The notes below the pieces were generated by a model, which was not told the DNA's origin, ran no database searches, and saw only the letters and a program-made list of their open reading frames with translations. The position numbers were made by a program, and so were the translations under genes. A stretch of DNA of 64,000 nucleotides from Diogma glabrata (Eukaryota > Arthropoda > Insecta > Diptera > Cylindrotomidae), in contig OY856188.1 in NCBI GenBank assembly GCA_963693315.1, positions 267,463,114-267,527,113 of the forward strand, in the 5' to 3' direction. Shown in pieces: positions 36,650 to 46,872 of this stretch (positions are counted from its first letter, which is position 1; each line of letters starts with the position of its first letter).

Positions 36650-37080
36650 CTGCTAAATCTTTTTTCCCAAAAAATTATCTAAAAAAATAAATGAAATTAT
36701 TTTTTTGACACTTGACAATATTTTTTTGAATTCTCAATAATAATAATTTCATGCTCATTATACATTTCATTTCATACAAATAACTAGTTTTATTTTTTTC
36801 TAAAAAATTAATGGAAATCATTCTTTTGACACACTTGACATTATTTGCTTGACTAACTTATAATTCTCAATAATAATAATAAAATTTCATGTCGTACAAA
36901 TAATTTATTTTATTTTTCCAAAAAATTGGGTATAAAAATAAATGAAAATCTTTCTTTTGACACACTTGACAACAATTTTTTTGACAAACTTATAATGCCA
37001 TAATTCTCAATAATAATAATAAAATTTCATTTCAAACAAATAATTCATTTTAATTTTTTCCAAAAATTGGGTAAAAAAAT
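36650..37080. repeat. Family B 130-140-bp units
   Basis: Three units each carry ttttgacacacttgaca, then aaacttataatgc or similar, then tctcaataataataataaaatttcat. They are the reverse of the three units at 12800-13190. Confidence 0.75.
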
Positions 37081-37090
37081 AATTAAATCG

Positions 37091-38966
37091 TATGGGATTT
37101 TTTTGCATTAAATTTCTAGACAATACTTTGTGTGAATTCATAGAATGGGGAACATTTCTATTCTAATTAACATCCTAAGTCACGATTGTATAGTCATTAT
37201 TGATTGTTGTCATCGCCTCAACGGCGTAATCGATAGCGTGTCTGCCCAAAGATTCGAGCCGGGCACTGACGAGGGTAGGTTCGAATCCGATCCGAAACAC
37301 GTAAAATGTGAATTGTAGTTTTTTTCTGAGAAAACTTCAAACCATACCTTTGAATTGAAAATATTCCAATTACTTCTTTACTTACTTGAAGTTTAATTGA
37401 TCTCAAAAATCCAAAATGAAATTTAAATTCCCTTAATGTAGTCTAATGTTAATACATGTAGAACTACAAATTGACCAAGTGTCAGCCATTGATTTCACAT
37501 TGATTGGAAACAATCAATAATGACTATACAATCGTGACTTAGGATGTTAATTAGAATAGAAATGTTCCCCATTCTATGAATTCACACAAAGTATTGTCTA
37601 GAAATTTAATGCAAAAAATCCCATATAATGTAAAAGCATTTCCATAATATGGAGTCTAATGACAGTGGAAAAATTCAACTTAAGTAAAATAAATAAGTGA
37701 TGAAGAAGTTTCAACTTTGAAATTGTCATCGCCTCAACGGCGTAATCGATAGCGTGTCTGCCCAAAGATTCGAGCCGGGCACTGACGAGGGTAGGTTCGA
37801 ATCCGATCCGAAACACGTAAAATGTGAATTGTAGTTTTTTTCTGAGAAAACTTCAAACCATACCTTTGAATTGAAAATATTCCAATTACTTCTTTACTTA
37901 CTTGAAGTTTAATTGATCTCAAAAATCCAAAATGAAATTTAAATTCCCTTAATGTAGTCTAATGTTAATACATGTAGAACTACAAATTGACCAAGTGTCA
38001 GCCATTGATTTCACATTGATTGGAAACAATCAATAATGACTATACAATCGTGACTTAGGATGTTAATTAGAATAGAAATGTTCCCCATTCTATGAATTCA
38101 CACAAAGTATTGTCTAGAAATTTAATGCAAAAAATCCCATATAATGTAAAAGCATTTCCATAATATGGAGTCTAATGACAGTGGAAAAATTCAACTTAAG
38201 TAAAATAAATAAGTGATGAAGAAGTTTCAACTTTGAAATTGTCATCGCCTCAACGGCGTAATCGATAGCGTGTCTGCCCAAAGATTCGAGCCGGGCACTG
38301 ACGAGGGTAGGTTCGAATCCGATCCGAAACACGTAAAATGTGAATTGTAGTTTTTTTCTGAGAAAACTTCAAACCATACCTTTGAATTGAAAATATTCCA
38401 ATTACTTCTTTACTTACTTGAAGTTTAATTGATCTCAAAAATCCAAAATGAAATTTAAATTCCCTTAATGTAGTCTAATGTTAATACATGTAGAACTACA
38501 AATTGACCAAGTGTCAGCCATTGATTTCACATTGATTGGAAACAATCAATAATGACTATACAATCGTGACTTAGGATGTCAATTAGAATAGAAATGTTCC
38601 CCATTCTATGAATTCACACAAAGTATTGTCTAGAAATTTAATGCAAAAAATCCCATATAATGTAAAAGCATTTCCATAATATGGAGTCTAATGACAGTGG
38701 AAAAATTCAACTTAAGTAAAATAAATAAGTGATGAAGAAGTTTCAACTTTGAAATTGTCATCGCCTCAACGGCGTAATCGATAGCGTGTCTGCCCAAAGA
38801 TTCGAGCCGGGCACTGACGAGGGTAGGTTCGAATCCGATCCGAAACACGTAAAATGTGAATTGTAGTTTTTTTCTGAGAAAACTTCAAACCATACCTTTG
38901 AATTGAAAATATTCCAATTACTTCTTTACTTACTTGAAGTTTAATTGATCTCAAAAATCCAAAATG
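37091..38966 (+). mobile_element. Nested tandem SINE-like array with 12-bp target duplication
   Basis: The 12-bp ataattaaatcg flanks the insert at 37079-37090 and 38967-38978. The insert holds a 118-bp inverted arm (37091-37208), then units starting at 37209, 37725, 38241 and 38757, exactly 516 bp apart. The last is cut at 210 bp. Only one difference was noticed between the three full units (T to C at 38580). Each unit starts with a tRNA-like Pol III promoter. The inverted arm is the reverse complement of 37509-37625, as would arise from twin priming during target-primed reverse transcription. Confidence 0.75.
37209..37302 (+). ncRNA. tRNA-like SINE head (first of four)
   Basis: A box-like GGCGTAATCGATAGCG lies at 37223-37238 and a perfect B box GGTTCGAATCC at 37278-37288, about 55 bp apart as in tRNA genes. 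The arms do not pair well enough for a working tRNA: the acceptor is poor and the T stem has a mismatch. I therefore call it a tRNA-derived Pol III promoter. Identical heads start at 37725, 38241 and 38757. Confidence 0.7.
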
Positions 38967-39079
38967 ATAATTAAATCGTTTTTTTGACACACTTGACAAC
39001 ATTTTTATGACAAACTTATAATGCAATAATCTAGTTTTTGATTTCACCAATCTCGACCATCCAGATTTCTCCACATTCT

Positions 39080-39420
39080 TGGTTCCTACTCATTATCACT
39101 TAAAATGGACGTTTTTTAAGCAAAAAATATGCATATTTCCTTGTTTTGACACACTTGACGATTTTTTTGACACACAGTTATCGAACACATCGCCCTTTCG
39201 GCTCTTACCATTGAGTGTACCTATTTTTAGAATTCAAAATTTTTCAAATCCCTTCAGCCGTTTTGTAGATTTCGTCGGTTGTGACGGACGGCCGGCTGAC
39301 AGACACACATTTTTTTTTGCTTTTTTAGAATCAGTAGGTCCTAAAACCTCGAGAAATGCCAAAAAAGTGGGGGCAAGAATTTCACTTTTGGCTCATGAAT
39401 GTAATACTTAGGTGTTTCAG
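39080..39420 (-). repeat. Family B cap segment
   Basis: This part holds gtcggttgtgacggacggcc and agaatcagtaggtcctaaaa, the reverse of the cap at 12380-12660. It is the GC-richest and best conserved part of family B. Confidence 0.7.
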
Positions 39421-39644
39421 ACTGAAGTAAAATTCATGATATAAGGCCAAAGTAAATTTTTTGAATGGAAATAGTTTTTAACTTTATTTTACTACTATTA
39501 CAGGTAACATTTTACATTTTAAATAAACCTTATTCGGTTGTCATAAAAATTATTACATGCAGTTGTCCCAATCAACGTGAAATTGTTTTTTTCTTTTACT
39601 TCGAGATTAGGTTGTCATTACTTTAATTTTTTCTTTTCAGTGTA

Positions 39645-41900
39645 CTTTTTATAATTTGAACAACCGTATTATATCTACATATAGTATTACGACAAAAGTT
39701 TTACATAACAAAATCTAATATTATTATTATTTATGTAGATAGAAACATGTATTATTAATTGAAATTGAGTGACGTAACAAAGCAATCAACTGAGAAAATT
39801 TTAAAAATTGATTGACCTGTAGCACACATAAATGTTTTTATGTTTGTTTACATGTATTATTTTAATTTAAAGGCTGGAATCAAAATAAAATAGCAAATCA
39901 TTAGAGAATTCCTTTGGTTATGAATATTTTTGTTTTAGAGTAAAACTCGAAATAGGCCCAGCGTTACAATTTTTAAAAAGCAAACTAAAATTTGGTTTCC
40001 AGTGATTGCTAGTGTCATACTAAATGATTGAAACCAGCACAAAGAGCTGTACGGCTCTTTTTTCAAGCAAACAACAATATCGCATCAATAAAAATTGCTC
40101 CATAGCTAAGATTGCTAGTGCTACCGTGATATATCACTTCTAGACATTGGTTATTAATTTCTAACTGCTATTGTTAGTAATATTTGATATGTCACGTTAA
40201 TACGTATATCAATAGCAGGAACTGAACTACGCTGGGCTGTCAAACTCGTAGAACAATAATTAACAAGAAATTTGCAAATCAACAAAAACTGATCTTTCCG
40301 TGCTACATACATTCGCTTTTGTTTCATATTAAGATTTTGGTTATATAACAGCCTAACTCTCAATTTTTAAAAAGCATACTGATATATATTTTGATAACAA
40401 CATGTTATGTAAAACAACGGAAAATTCCCAAATAATAATTATAAATGCACCCACTTAGTATAATATTGAATTTCTTAGCAACTCTCAAATATTCTACTAG
40501 AACATAAATAAGAATAATTAATTGATTAAAATAATATTTCAATCAAATCACATCAATATTCATAACAATACATATCAGGAACATTTAATACTTAATAATG
40601 GCGCCAGCACATCTTGATTTTCGATCGAAAATAGCAAAATTAAATCCAATAAAATAAAATAACGATTAAAAAAAACCCGTCAATAGATATTATAATCTCC
40701 AAAATCAAAAGTTTAAATTTAGCTATTCAAAATAAATATATACATACGCCTAAGAGGTCAAAATATGGAAGCAGACATAAAACAAGAATATTATAGCGAA
40801 TCAATTCTATCGGTCAAGGTAAAGATATCTAAAATTAGTAATATTTATTATATTTTTGCACAAAATATCGATTAATCTATAAACCTTGCTCAATATAATC
40901 AACATGAAAATTATGGATACAAGTTATAATTCATAATTGATTCACCTGTCTGTATTCATCAAATTTATGTATTCGTCTTATAATTTGAATGAAGAACGAA
41001 AATCGTAAATAAAACTTATTAAATTATGCATCAATTTTTTATGTTTTTATCATTTTTTTTATCTCTCATTTTATTTGGCTTTAATGATATATGAAAGTCT
41101 TCTCACGTATATTTTTGAAACGTCCAAAAGATGTCAATGTCAATACTGTCTGTCGATCAATTCAATCAGTGATTTCTCTCTCCATTACTTTTTGATTAGA
41201 GAACAGAGTGATATAAAATTGATAACAAACTATTTTCGCGAATTATTGAGTTTGGGTTCTTATTTCTACAGAAATTCTACAGAAGAACAACTTTAGTAAT
41301 TGATGATAGATGGATTGTTACATTTTCAAACCTATAGATTTTCATTTGAAACAAATGCCGCAGTCGGTAGAAGATATAAAGTCACATTTAAAATTCAAAA
41401 ATTAAAGTTTTGGAAAATTCAGAAAAAAAAACAGCTGTCTGCTATTCACAGTCGACGAAAACCAAAAAATACTAGGACGAATACAAAAAAGTTTTACTTC
41501 CTAAATTTTCGCCTTGGCGTTCTCAACTAAACAGGTAGATAGAACGTAACGTAATAGAAAAGTTTAAAATAAAAATAGAGAGGTGTTACTTTTATGATCC
41601 ACAACAACGGATAAATGATTTGATCAATATAATACAAGACAAGATTTGGTGGCAACGCCCTATCGCATATCATCATGCAAAACAGAAACCATGCTGGTAA
41701 ACGTGGAAATACCGCTGTCAACCAACTGTACTACACGAATCAATGCAACATTAGGTATCAGCATTTTTATAATTATATAACTAGTCACACCGATGATTTA
41801 CCCAAATGAGTCATGGAAATACCATGGAAAACAAAGAACAAAAAATCCTGCATTGAGTGTTGCAACTGGCTGAGACTTAATGGTTCACTAAACCATCTAC
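39645..41900. other. AT-rich stretch containing a family C copy
   Basis: Apart from the family C repeat at 40000-40330, nothing is recognised. Frames at 41075-41296 and 41300-41530 have no family features. Confidence 0.4.
40000..40330. repeat. Family C dispersed repeat, copy 1
   Basis: Shared phrases with copies near 48700 and 52250 include tgatatatcac, atcaatagcaggaactga, and aaatcaacaaaaactgat near the right edge. Identity is moderate, so the copies are old. Confidence 0.6.
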
Positions 41901-42154
41901 ATCTGTGTAAGATTGTTAAAAATTAAATTTTTTCAGACAATTCCTAAAAATTTTTTTTTTGTGAAAAAAAACACGACAGAATTTTTTATTTAAATAAAAA
42001 GAACACGTGCCGCAAAATCATCGTAGTTGATTTTTTGATAGAATCGTAGATTTTTTTAAATATCTCATAAAATATGCAAATTTAAAAAAAAATCATATAG
42101 ACTTTTTTTTAAGATAGTTTAATTTAATTTAGATATTTTTTTTTCCAATAATTA

Positions 42155-42755
42155 TTGGAAAATAGAAAGGAGAAATTTATTAATTTGTGTTATTATTACA
42201 AATTAGTAAAATTACAACAAAACAAATTAAATTTACATTTCAACCGATGCTGCAAGAGATATAGAATAATGCCTACATATATTAACATCAAAGTCAACAA
42301 TAGATCCAAAGCCGCACAAATAGCTAAACAAACAGCAGAAGCTACATGGTTAACAAAACAAATTCAGGAACTCTACACAAAAATAAATTAAATAAGATTA
42401 GAAGTATGCAACCTACAATTACTAAGATCCAAACAATATCATCAAATAGAAGATGAAATAATAATGGAATCGGTAAATAATGATATGGAAAGCACGATAA
42501 AAAAGAAAAGTGAAAAAATAAAATTGAAATTAAAAAATTAAAAGAATCAAAACTAATAGAAATGGGAACTCATCAGAATAACATAATAAATCAATGTAGA
42601 CCACCACAATATAACAAGAGAATAGAAAATTACACTGAAATACAATTTAACAATCAAGAAACTCAACTATTGGAAAAAGGATTGAAATACGGCATACAAC
42701 CAAACAACACAAGAAAAGAATTAATGAAAATCTATTAGAAATAGAAAATTCAATA
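42155..42755 (+). pseudogene. N-terminal region of the Penelope-like protein
   Basis: Three frames join to give a Lys/Asn/Gln-rich helical region. Frame 2 covers 42155-42388 and, after a stop, continues to about 42540. Frame 1 carries CRPPQYNKRIENYTEIQF and ETQLLEKGLKYGIQPNN, the well-known LLxKGLKF block before the RT of Penelope-like proteins. Frame 3 then picks up at NENLLEIEN. The frame changes near 42530 and 42715 are one-base events. Confidence 0.75.
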
Positions 42756-43665
42756 TTGAAAACTAACATTCACCACCAAAATGAAATCAGATCAATAACA
42801 GTTAATGAAATATCAGTAAAAAATAACAACTTAAACAATTCAAAAACCAACAACAAAAAAGAAATAAAAACAATACGCAGTATACAAAACAAGATCAAAC
42901 AAAACAATGCCACAATAACCAAAGCAGATAAAGGGAATACATTAGTTATCTTAAAAACTACAGACTACAACAATAAGATAGATGAATACATCACTTATAA
43001 CAACATCGAAAAATTCAGTAAAGATCCAACGAATGAATTCAATGCACAAATAAAAACTATCATCAACAAATCTATCAACATATTAAGTTATAAAAACATA
43101 AGATATAACAAAATGATAAAACCAACAGCACCAAGTATAAGAGGATTACCAAAAATACACAAACCAGATACACCGATAAGACCATTAATTAATTTCACCA
43201 CAGCACCAACATACAGAATAGCGAAGTACATAAACAAACTATTGAAATACCACATAAAATTTGATTACAGTTATTCAGTCAAAAATAACACAGGATTAAT
43301 CAATAGAATAGAACCAATAATAATACCTCACAACGCAAAATTAGCATCGTTTGATATAACCAACATGTATTCTAACATACCAATAAAAGATACATTAAAT
43401 ATAACAAAAAATATGTTAATAAAAAATGGTTTACGCCCAACAGATACACAAGAAATAATAAATATAATAACCAAAATAACAAAACAAAACTATTTCACAC
43501 ATAATAATGAGTATTATTAACAAACAGAGGGATTACCTATGGGAAGCCCACTATCTGGAACTTTAGCCGAAATATATCTCAACGATTTTGAAACAAAATA
43601 TATACATAATAACTTAAATCCACACAAAGAAAAAATCATTTATTGGTATCGCTACGTTGATTGAT
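42756..43665 (+). pseudogene. RT domain of the Penelope-like element, first part
   Basis: Motifs in order are KADKGNTLVIL, IRGLPKIHKPDTPIRPLINF, SFDITNMYSNIPI (catalytic Asp of motif A) and, after a stop at 43518 where Lys is expected, TEGLPMGSPLSGTLAEIY. The frame reaches WYRYVD at 43650-43661. A TGAT duplication then breaks the catalytic YVDD. The GLPKIHK and GLPMGSPLS blocks are diagnostic of Penelope-like RTs, relatives of telomerase. Confidence 0.9.
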
Positions 43666-44598
43666 GATATAATTTTATTATTCAAAGGAACGAATAGACA
43701 GCTTAATCTATTACACCAATACATAACCAGCATAGAACCTTCCATTAAATTCACGTTAGAAAATGAAGAAAATAAAACAATAAATTTTTTGGATTTATCA
43801 GAAAAAAATGTAGATTCAAAACACACATCGAAAATATTCCGAAAACCAACCCAAACGGATCAAACAATAGATATTAAATCACATCATCCATACCACCATA
43901 AACTAGCTGGCTATAACCACATGATCAATAGATTGAACAATATAACAATGAATGCAGAAAATTATCAAGACGAACTAAACAACATAAAATACATAGTCAG
44001 TAAAAACGGATATAAAAATGAAATAATTGACACATTAAATAGAAAATATAAAAACAAGAAAAATTTGCGAACCATAACAACATTGAAGAATGAAGAAAAC
44101 TTAGCAGGTAAAAAATACGTAGGCGTAACATACAATAAAATAACATTCAAAATAATGCAAAAAACTTTAAAAAAATATGGATATATTGCAGCTTACAAAA
44201 ACAAAAGTAAAATAGAAAATTACCTAAAAACTAAAAAAACTCAAACCTTAGACACAGGTGTTTATAAGCTTACCTGTGACGACTGCAGTAAATTTCATAT
44301 AGGCCAGACGGGGCGGTCCTTCACAAAAAGATTTATTGAGCACACCAATGAAATTAACAGAAGCGATCCAAAACCCAGATATGCCCAACATTAAAAAAAA
44401 AAACACAAATATAACGATATCAACACAAATTTAACCATATTACATAAAAAAAGAAAAGGACAACATCTAGATAGATTGGAAGAAATAGAAATATATAAAC
44501 ATAAAAACAATAACAACATTTTAAATGATAAAATCAACACTAAAACTAACAAAATATATGACATAATAATAAAAAATAGCAGTCGAAATAATTGTTAA
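43666..44598 (+). pseudogene. RT end and GIY-YIG endonuclease of the Penelope-like element
   Basis: After the 4-bp insertion the frame continues with DIILLF, NFLDL and a linker. It then carries the GIY-YIG nuclease as GVYKLTCDDCSKFHIGQTGR, with SFTKRFIEH after it. Tyr of GVY and the Arg of TGRSFTKR are present, while the second signature reads HIG rather than YIG. A TAA at 44392 interrupts the frame, which resumes with HKYNDINTNLTILHKKRKG, then LDRLEEIEIYKHK, to the natural stop at 44596-44598. That resumed tail is the standard C-terminus of these proteins. Confidence 0.88.
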
Positions 44599-44632
44599 TT
44601 AATTATTAAAAATTGTAATAATAATTTAAGAA

Positions 44633-44654
44633 CTGAGGATGACGTAAGTAGAAA
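44633..44654 (+). ncRNA. Hammerhead-ribozyme-like motif
   Basis: The sequence ctgaggatgacgtaagtaga ends in aa, so it contains the core CUGANGA (44633-44639) and the core GAAA (44651-44654). Between them, GAC-GUAA-GU(A) would be a perfect 3-bp stem with a GUAA loop if the last base before GAAA were C. Penelope-like elements are known to carry hammerhead motifs in their terminal repeats. This one looks like a slightly damaged copy. Confidence 0.5.
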
Positions 44655-44664
44655 TCCTTATTCT

Positions 44665-45175
44665 ATAAAATAAAAAATAAAATCCAAATTGTTACTATAA
44701 GGAAGTTTATATTATTGTTAATAAAATAAAAAAATTAAAAATAAACAGTAAAAAGTATATTTTAAAATATTGCATTTTAATTTTAATTGTGTGGTTGCCA
44801 CAAATTCCAAAAAAAACCCACAGTTCTGCCATTCGATTTCCAACGATTGCAGTTTCCTGTTGAATTGTAATTTGCCAATCTACACTGAAAACAGTATTGA
44901 AATTATTTCATTCGTTCAATGAACAATTTTATTGTCTCACAATGAACAATTTATTAATATTACGAATGTTATCGTAATATTAATAAATACTTAATTGAAC
45001 CAACGAAATATCTTTTATTAATCGGTGTTTATTCGTATAAGAAACAATTTTGTTGTATTCTATATTGAATTAGTTGTTAACCGTGTTATTTTAACTCGTT
45101 TATGATAAACAAGTAAAAATATTTTAATAAACAGTTTTGTGTTGTAGGAATTACAATATGTGTCACAACAAGACA
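44665..45175. other. AT-rich stretch with a perfect 15-bp hairpin
   Basis: Arms 44951-44965 (ttattaatattacga) and 44972-44986 are exact reverse complements around a 6-nt loop. A TA followed by cactgaaaacagt occurs at 44883, similar to the ends of the 36.2-kb element. I could not find a clear right end. Confidence 0.45.
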
Positions 45176-45369
45176 TTGTTCAGTTATAATAGCTTAAATA
45201 GAAAAACTTTTGAGCTGGATTGAACTCACACTCAACAGATACACTAAATTTAAGAGAATTCAGTCTATGAAGAAATTTTAATTCCAACAATTTTGAACAC
45301 AACACAGCGAACGATAATTTAGATTCAAAAAGCGATAGATTTTTCTTTATTAGAATTGCATGGTCCTTC

Positions 45370-45770
45370 AAGCCGGCTGTTCGATGCTCTTGTAATGCAA
45401 CATCTATCGTCACAACTACCAAAGCAAGTGATAGGGGTAGGAGATTGTGAGTTATTTAAAGACTTACAACTACGCGGATAGTGATTACTTTCTTCCAGGG
45501 AAAGTTGACATTCTTATTGGAACCGATAGTTGACATTCTTATTGCAAGCTTTCCATTTTTATCAACGAGAGTATTGCGTCAAATAGCTTTGGACAACAAT
45601 AAATCCGATACTCATTCAATGAGTAAATGATTTTTATGTGGATGATTTAAGTGATGCGTATATAAAAGAACGAATTAGCAATATTTTACAATCCGGAGAA
45701 TTCCACTTACAAAAATGAAAATTCAGCTGTTCAGATTTATCAGACAGTTTTGATTCGTTTTTCAGAAATA
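45370..45770 (+). pseudogene. BEL/Pao LTR-retrotransposon polyprotein relic
   Basis: Near 45450-45530 two frames give ELFKDLQL and ADSDYFLPGKVDILIGTD, matching the protease-to-RT linker of BEL/Pao elements (LKxLxLADPxF...VDLLIGADV). At 45580-45760 the next piece gives LRQIALDNNK, FYVDDLSDAY and NILQSGEFHL, the RT catalytic YVDDL block and following palm of the same class. Most of the RT between the two is deleted. A 19-bp phrase gttgacattcttattggaa is duplicated at 45506 and 45531. No LTR is seen. Confidence 0.7.
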
Positions 45771-45783
45771 TTGATTTTGAAAA

Positions 45784-46272
45784 TTGACCTTCATCAGATT
45801 CATCAGATCTCTGAAGAATCGTGTTTCTGACAAAACTTTATCATATATAGGTATTCGTGGAGTGGCTTACTCGTGGATCAGATCCTATCTGGCAGAACGT
45901 AGACAAACAGTTAAAATTGATGACCAAATTGGTCCAATAACTAATTTTTACGTAGGAGTTCCTCAAGGATCTGTGCTTGAATCTCTACTGTTCCTTATAT
46001 ATGTTATCTCAATATTTGACTATGAAACGAAAGCCAAGAAAGCTGCTTTTGCGGACGAGTTTGCACTAAGCTATGACGGATCCTCAAAACCGAGTATCAT
46101 ACAGGATATGGATAATGATTTAAAGCTCATCAGGAAATGGATTGATTTACATGGCATGATACTGAGTAACAAAACTAAGTGTATGCTGTTCAATATAGGA
46201 AACGATATCCTCATAACGCCGTTGTGTATCATAAAAATAATTGTAGTCAGTCTAACTGTTCTGGATGTATAA
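45784..46272 (+). pseudogene. RT palm of the Jockey-type LINE
   Basis: The 162-codon frame has LSYIGIRGVAYSWIRSYL, VGVPQGSVLESLLFLIYV (Gly-Pro after VL is Glu-Ser here) and KAAFADEFALSYDG. The catalytic FADD is FADE at 46048-46059, a change at the second metal-binding Asp that should abolish activity. SNKTKCMLFN follows. The frame ends before the thumb, which continues in another frame at 46265. Confidence 0.8.
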
Positions 46273-46872
46273 AGAAATTGGTATGGTTTCAACTTTTCGC
46301 TATCTGGGTTTGCATTTGGATAGCAAATTAAACTGGAACAAACATATAAAATGCTTGTCAAAATACATGTTATTAACAATACGCCAATTGTATTTATTGC
46401 GGCTTATTGTTCCCCAATCAGTATTAAGAACCATATTCGTTGCTCTTGTCGAATCAAAACTATTATACGGACTATCTTGTTGGGGTGGAATGTACTCTAC
46501 TAACCTAAATCCGATTTTTCTCACCCAAAAGCATGCAATAAGAATTATTTATCACAAAACTCGTAGAACTCATAAGCTCCCTCTATTCATCAAAGCGAAC
46601 GCTCTTCTAGTGAGATTCTAAAAATTCTGAAATTTTTTTTTTTAGGTAGTAAGGATTATATGAATATCCTTCCAAATATTAAAACTATAATATTCGCTCT
46701 CTCAACTGTATTGTCCCAAGACCTTTCAAGGAACATTCTAGACATTTTTATTCATATCTTGCGCCGTTCTTATTCAACAAGCTACCTCCCTCCATACAGG
46801 TTCTACCTCACAATAAAATTTTCTTGGGACACGTTAAGGTTTAGATTTTCGAAAAAACGTATGTTGAAGTAA
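46265..46872 (+). pseudogene. Thumb and C-terminus of the Jockey-type LINE
   Basis: Two frames (46265-46621 and 46660-46872) carry FRYLGLHLDSKLNWNKHIK, LLRLIVPQSVLRTIFVALVE, LLYGLSCWGGMY and QKHAIRIIYHKTR. The second piece holds RRSYSTSYLPPYRFYL, and another frame there shows HNKIFLGHVKVW. This succession is the normal RT-to-end stretch of Jockey-type LINEs. Frameshifts near 46620 and 46780 break it. Confidence 0.75.

Larger units (their letters stand above)
36182..39642 (+). mobile_element. TA-flanked composite element with CACTGAAAA ends
   Basis: The left end is TA|CACTGAAAAAACTCG (TA at 36180-36181) and the right end is TTTTCAGTG|TA (TA at 39643-39644). This gives inverted CACTGAAAA termini with a TA target duplication, as in Tc1/mariner-type non-autonomous elements. 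Inside are family B satellites (36250-37080 and 38970-39420), a nested retroposon-like array (37091-38966) and a right arm shared with 33590-33780. No transposase frame is visible. Total length is 3461 bp. Confidence 0.65.
42150..44660 (+). mobile_element. Penelope-like element with GIY-YIG endonuclease
   Basis: The order is N-terminal helical region, RT, linker, GIY-YIG endonuclease, then a hammerhead-like motif about 35 bp after the coding end. The sequence is very A-rich on the plus strand, as in many Penelope-like elements. Lesions seen are a stop at 42389, frameshifts near 42530 and 42715, a stop at 43518, a 4-bp insertion at 43662-43665 and a stop at 44392. No second (5') long repeat was found. 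Confidence 0.9.

Noticed and set aside
37209..37302. Functional tRNA gene
   Set aside because: The B box is perfect, but acceptor and T-stem pairing are poor, and four identical copies lie in a tandem array. A tRNA-derived SINE promoter fits better.
37091..38966. CRISPR-like or Helitron-type array
   Set aside because: Units are 516 bp without short direct repeats and unique spacers. A 12-bp target duplication and Pol III boxes fit retroposition, and Helitrons leave no target duplication.
37218..39074. Repeated minus-strand frames of 62-102 codons across the 516-bp units
   Set aside because: They are read-throughs of the tRNA-like head and body on the opposite strand, repeated because the units repeat. 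They show no protein-family features.
44883..45147. A second complete CACTGAAAA-ended mariner-type element
   Set aside because: The left end is plausible, but the right side (acagttttgtgttgta) matches poorly and the TA duplication cannot be confirmed.
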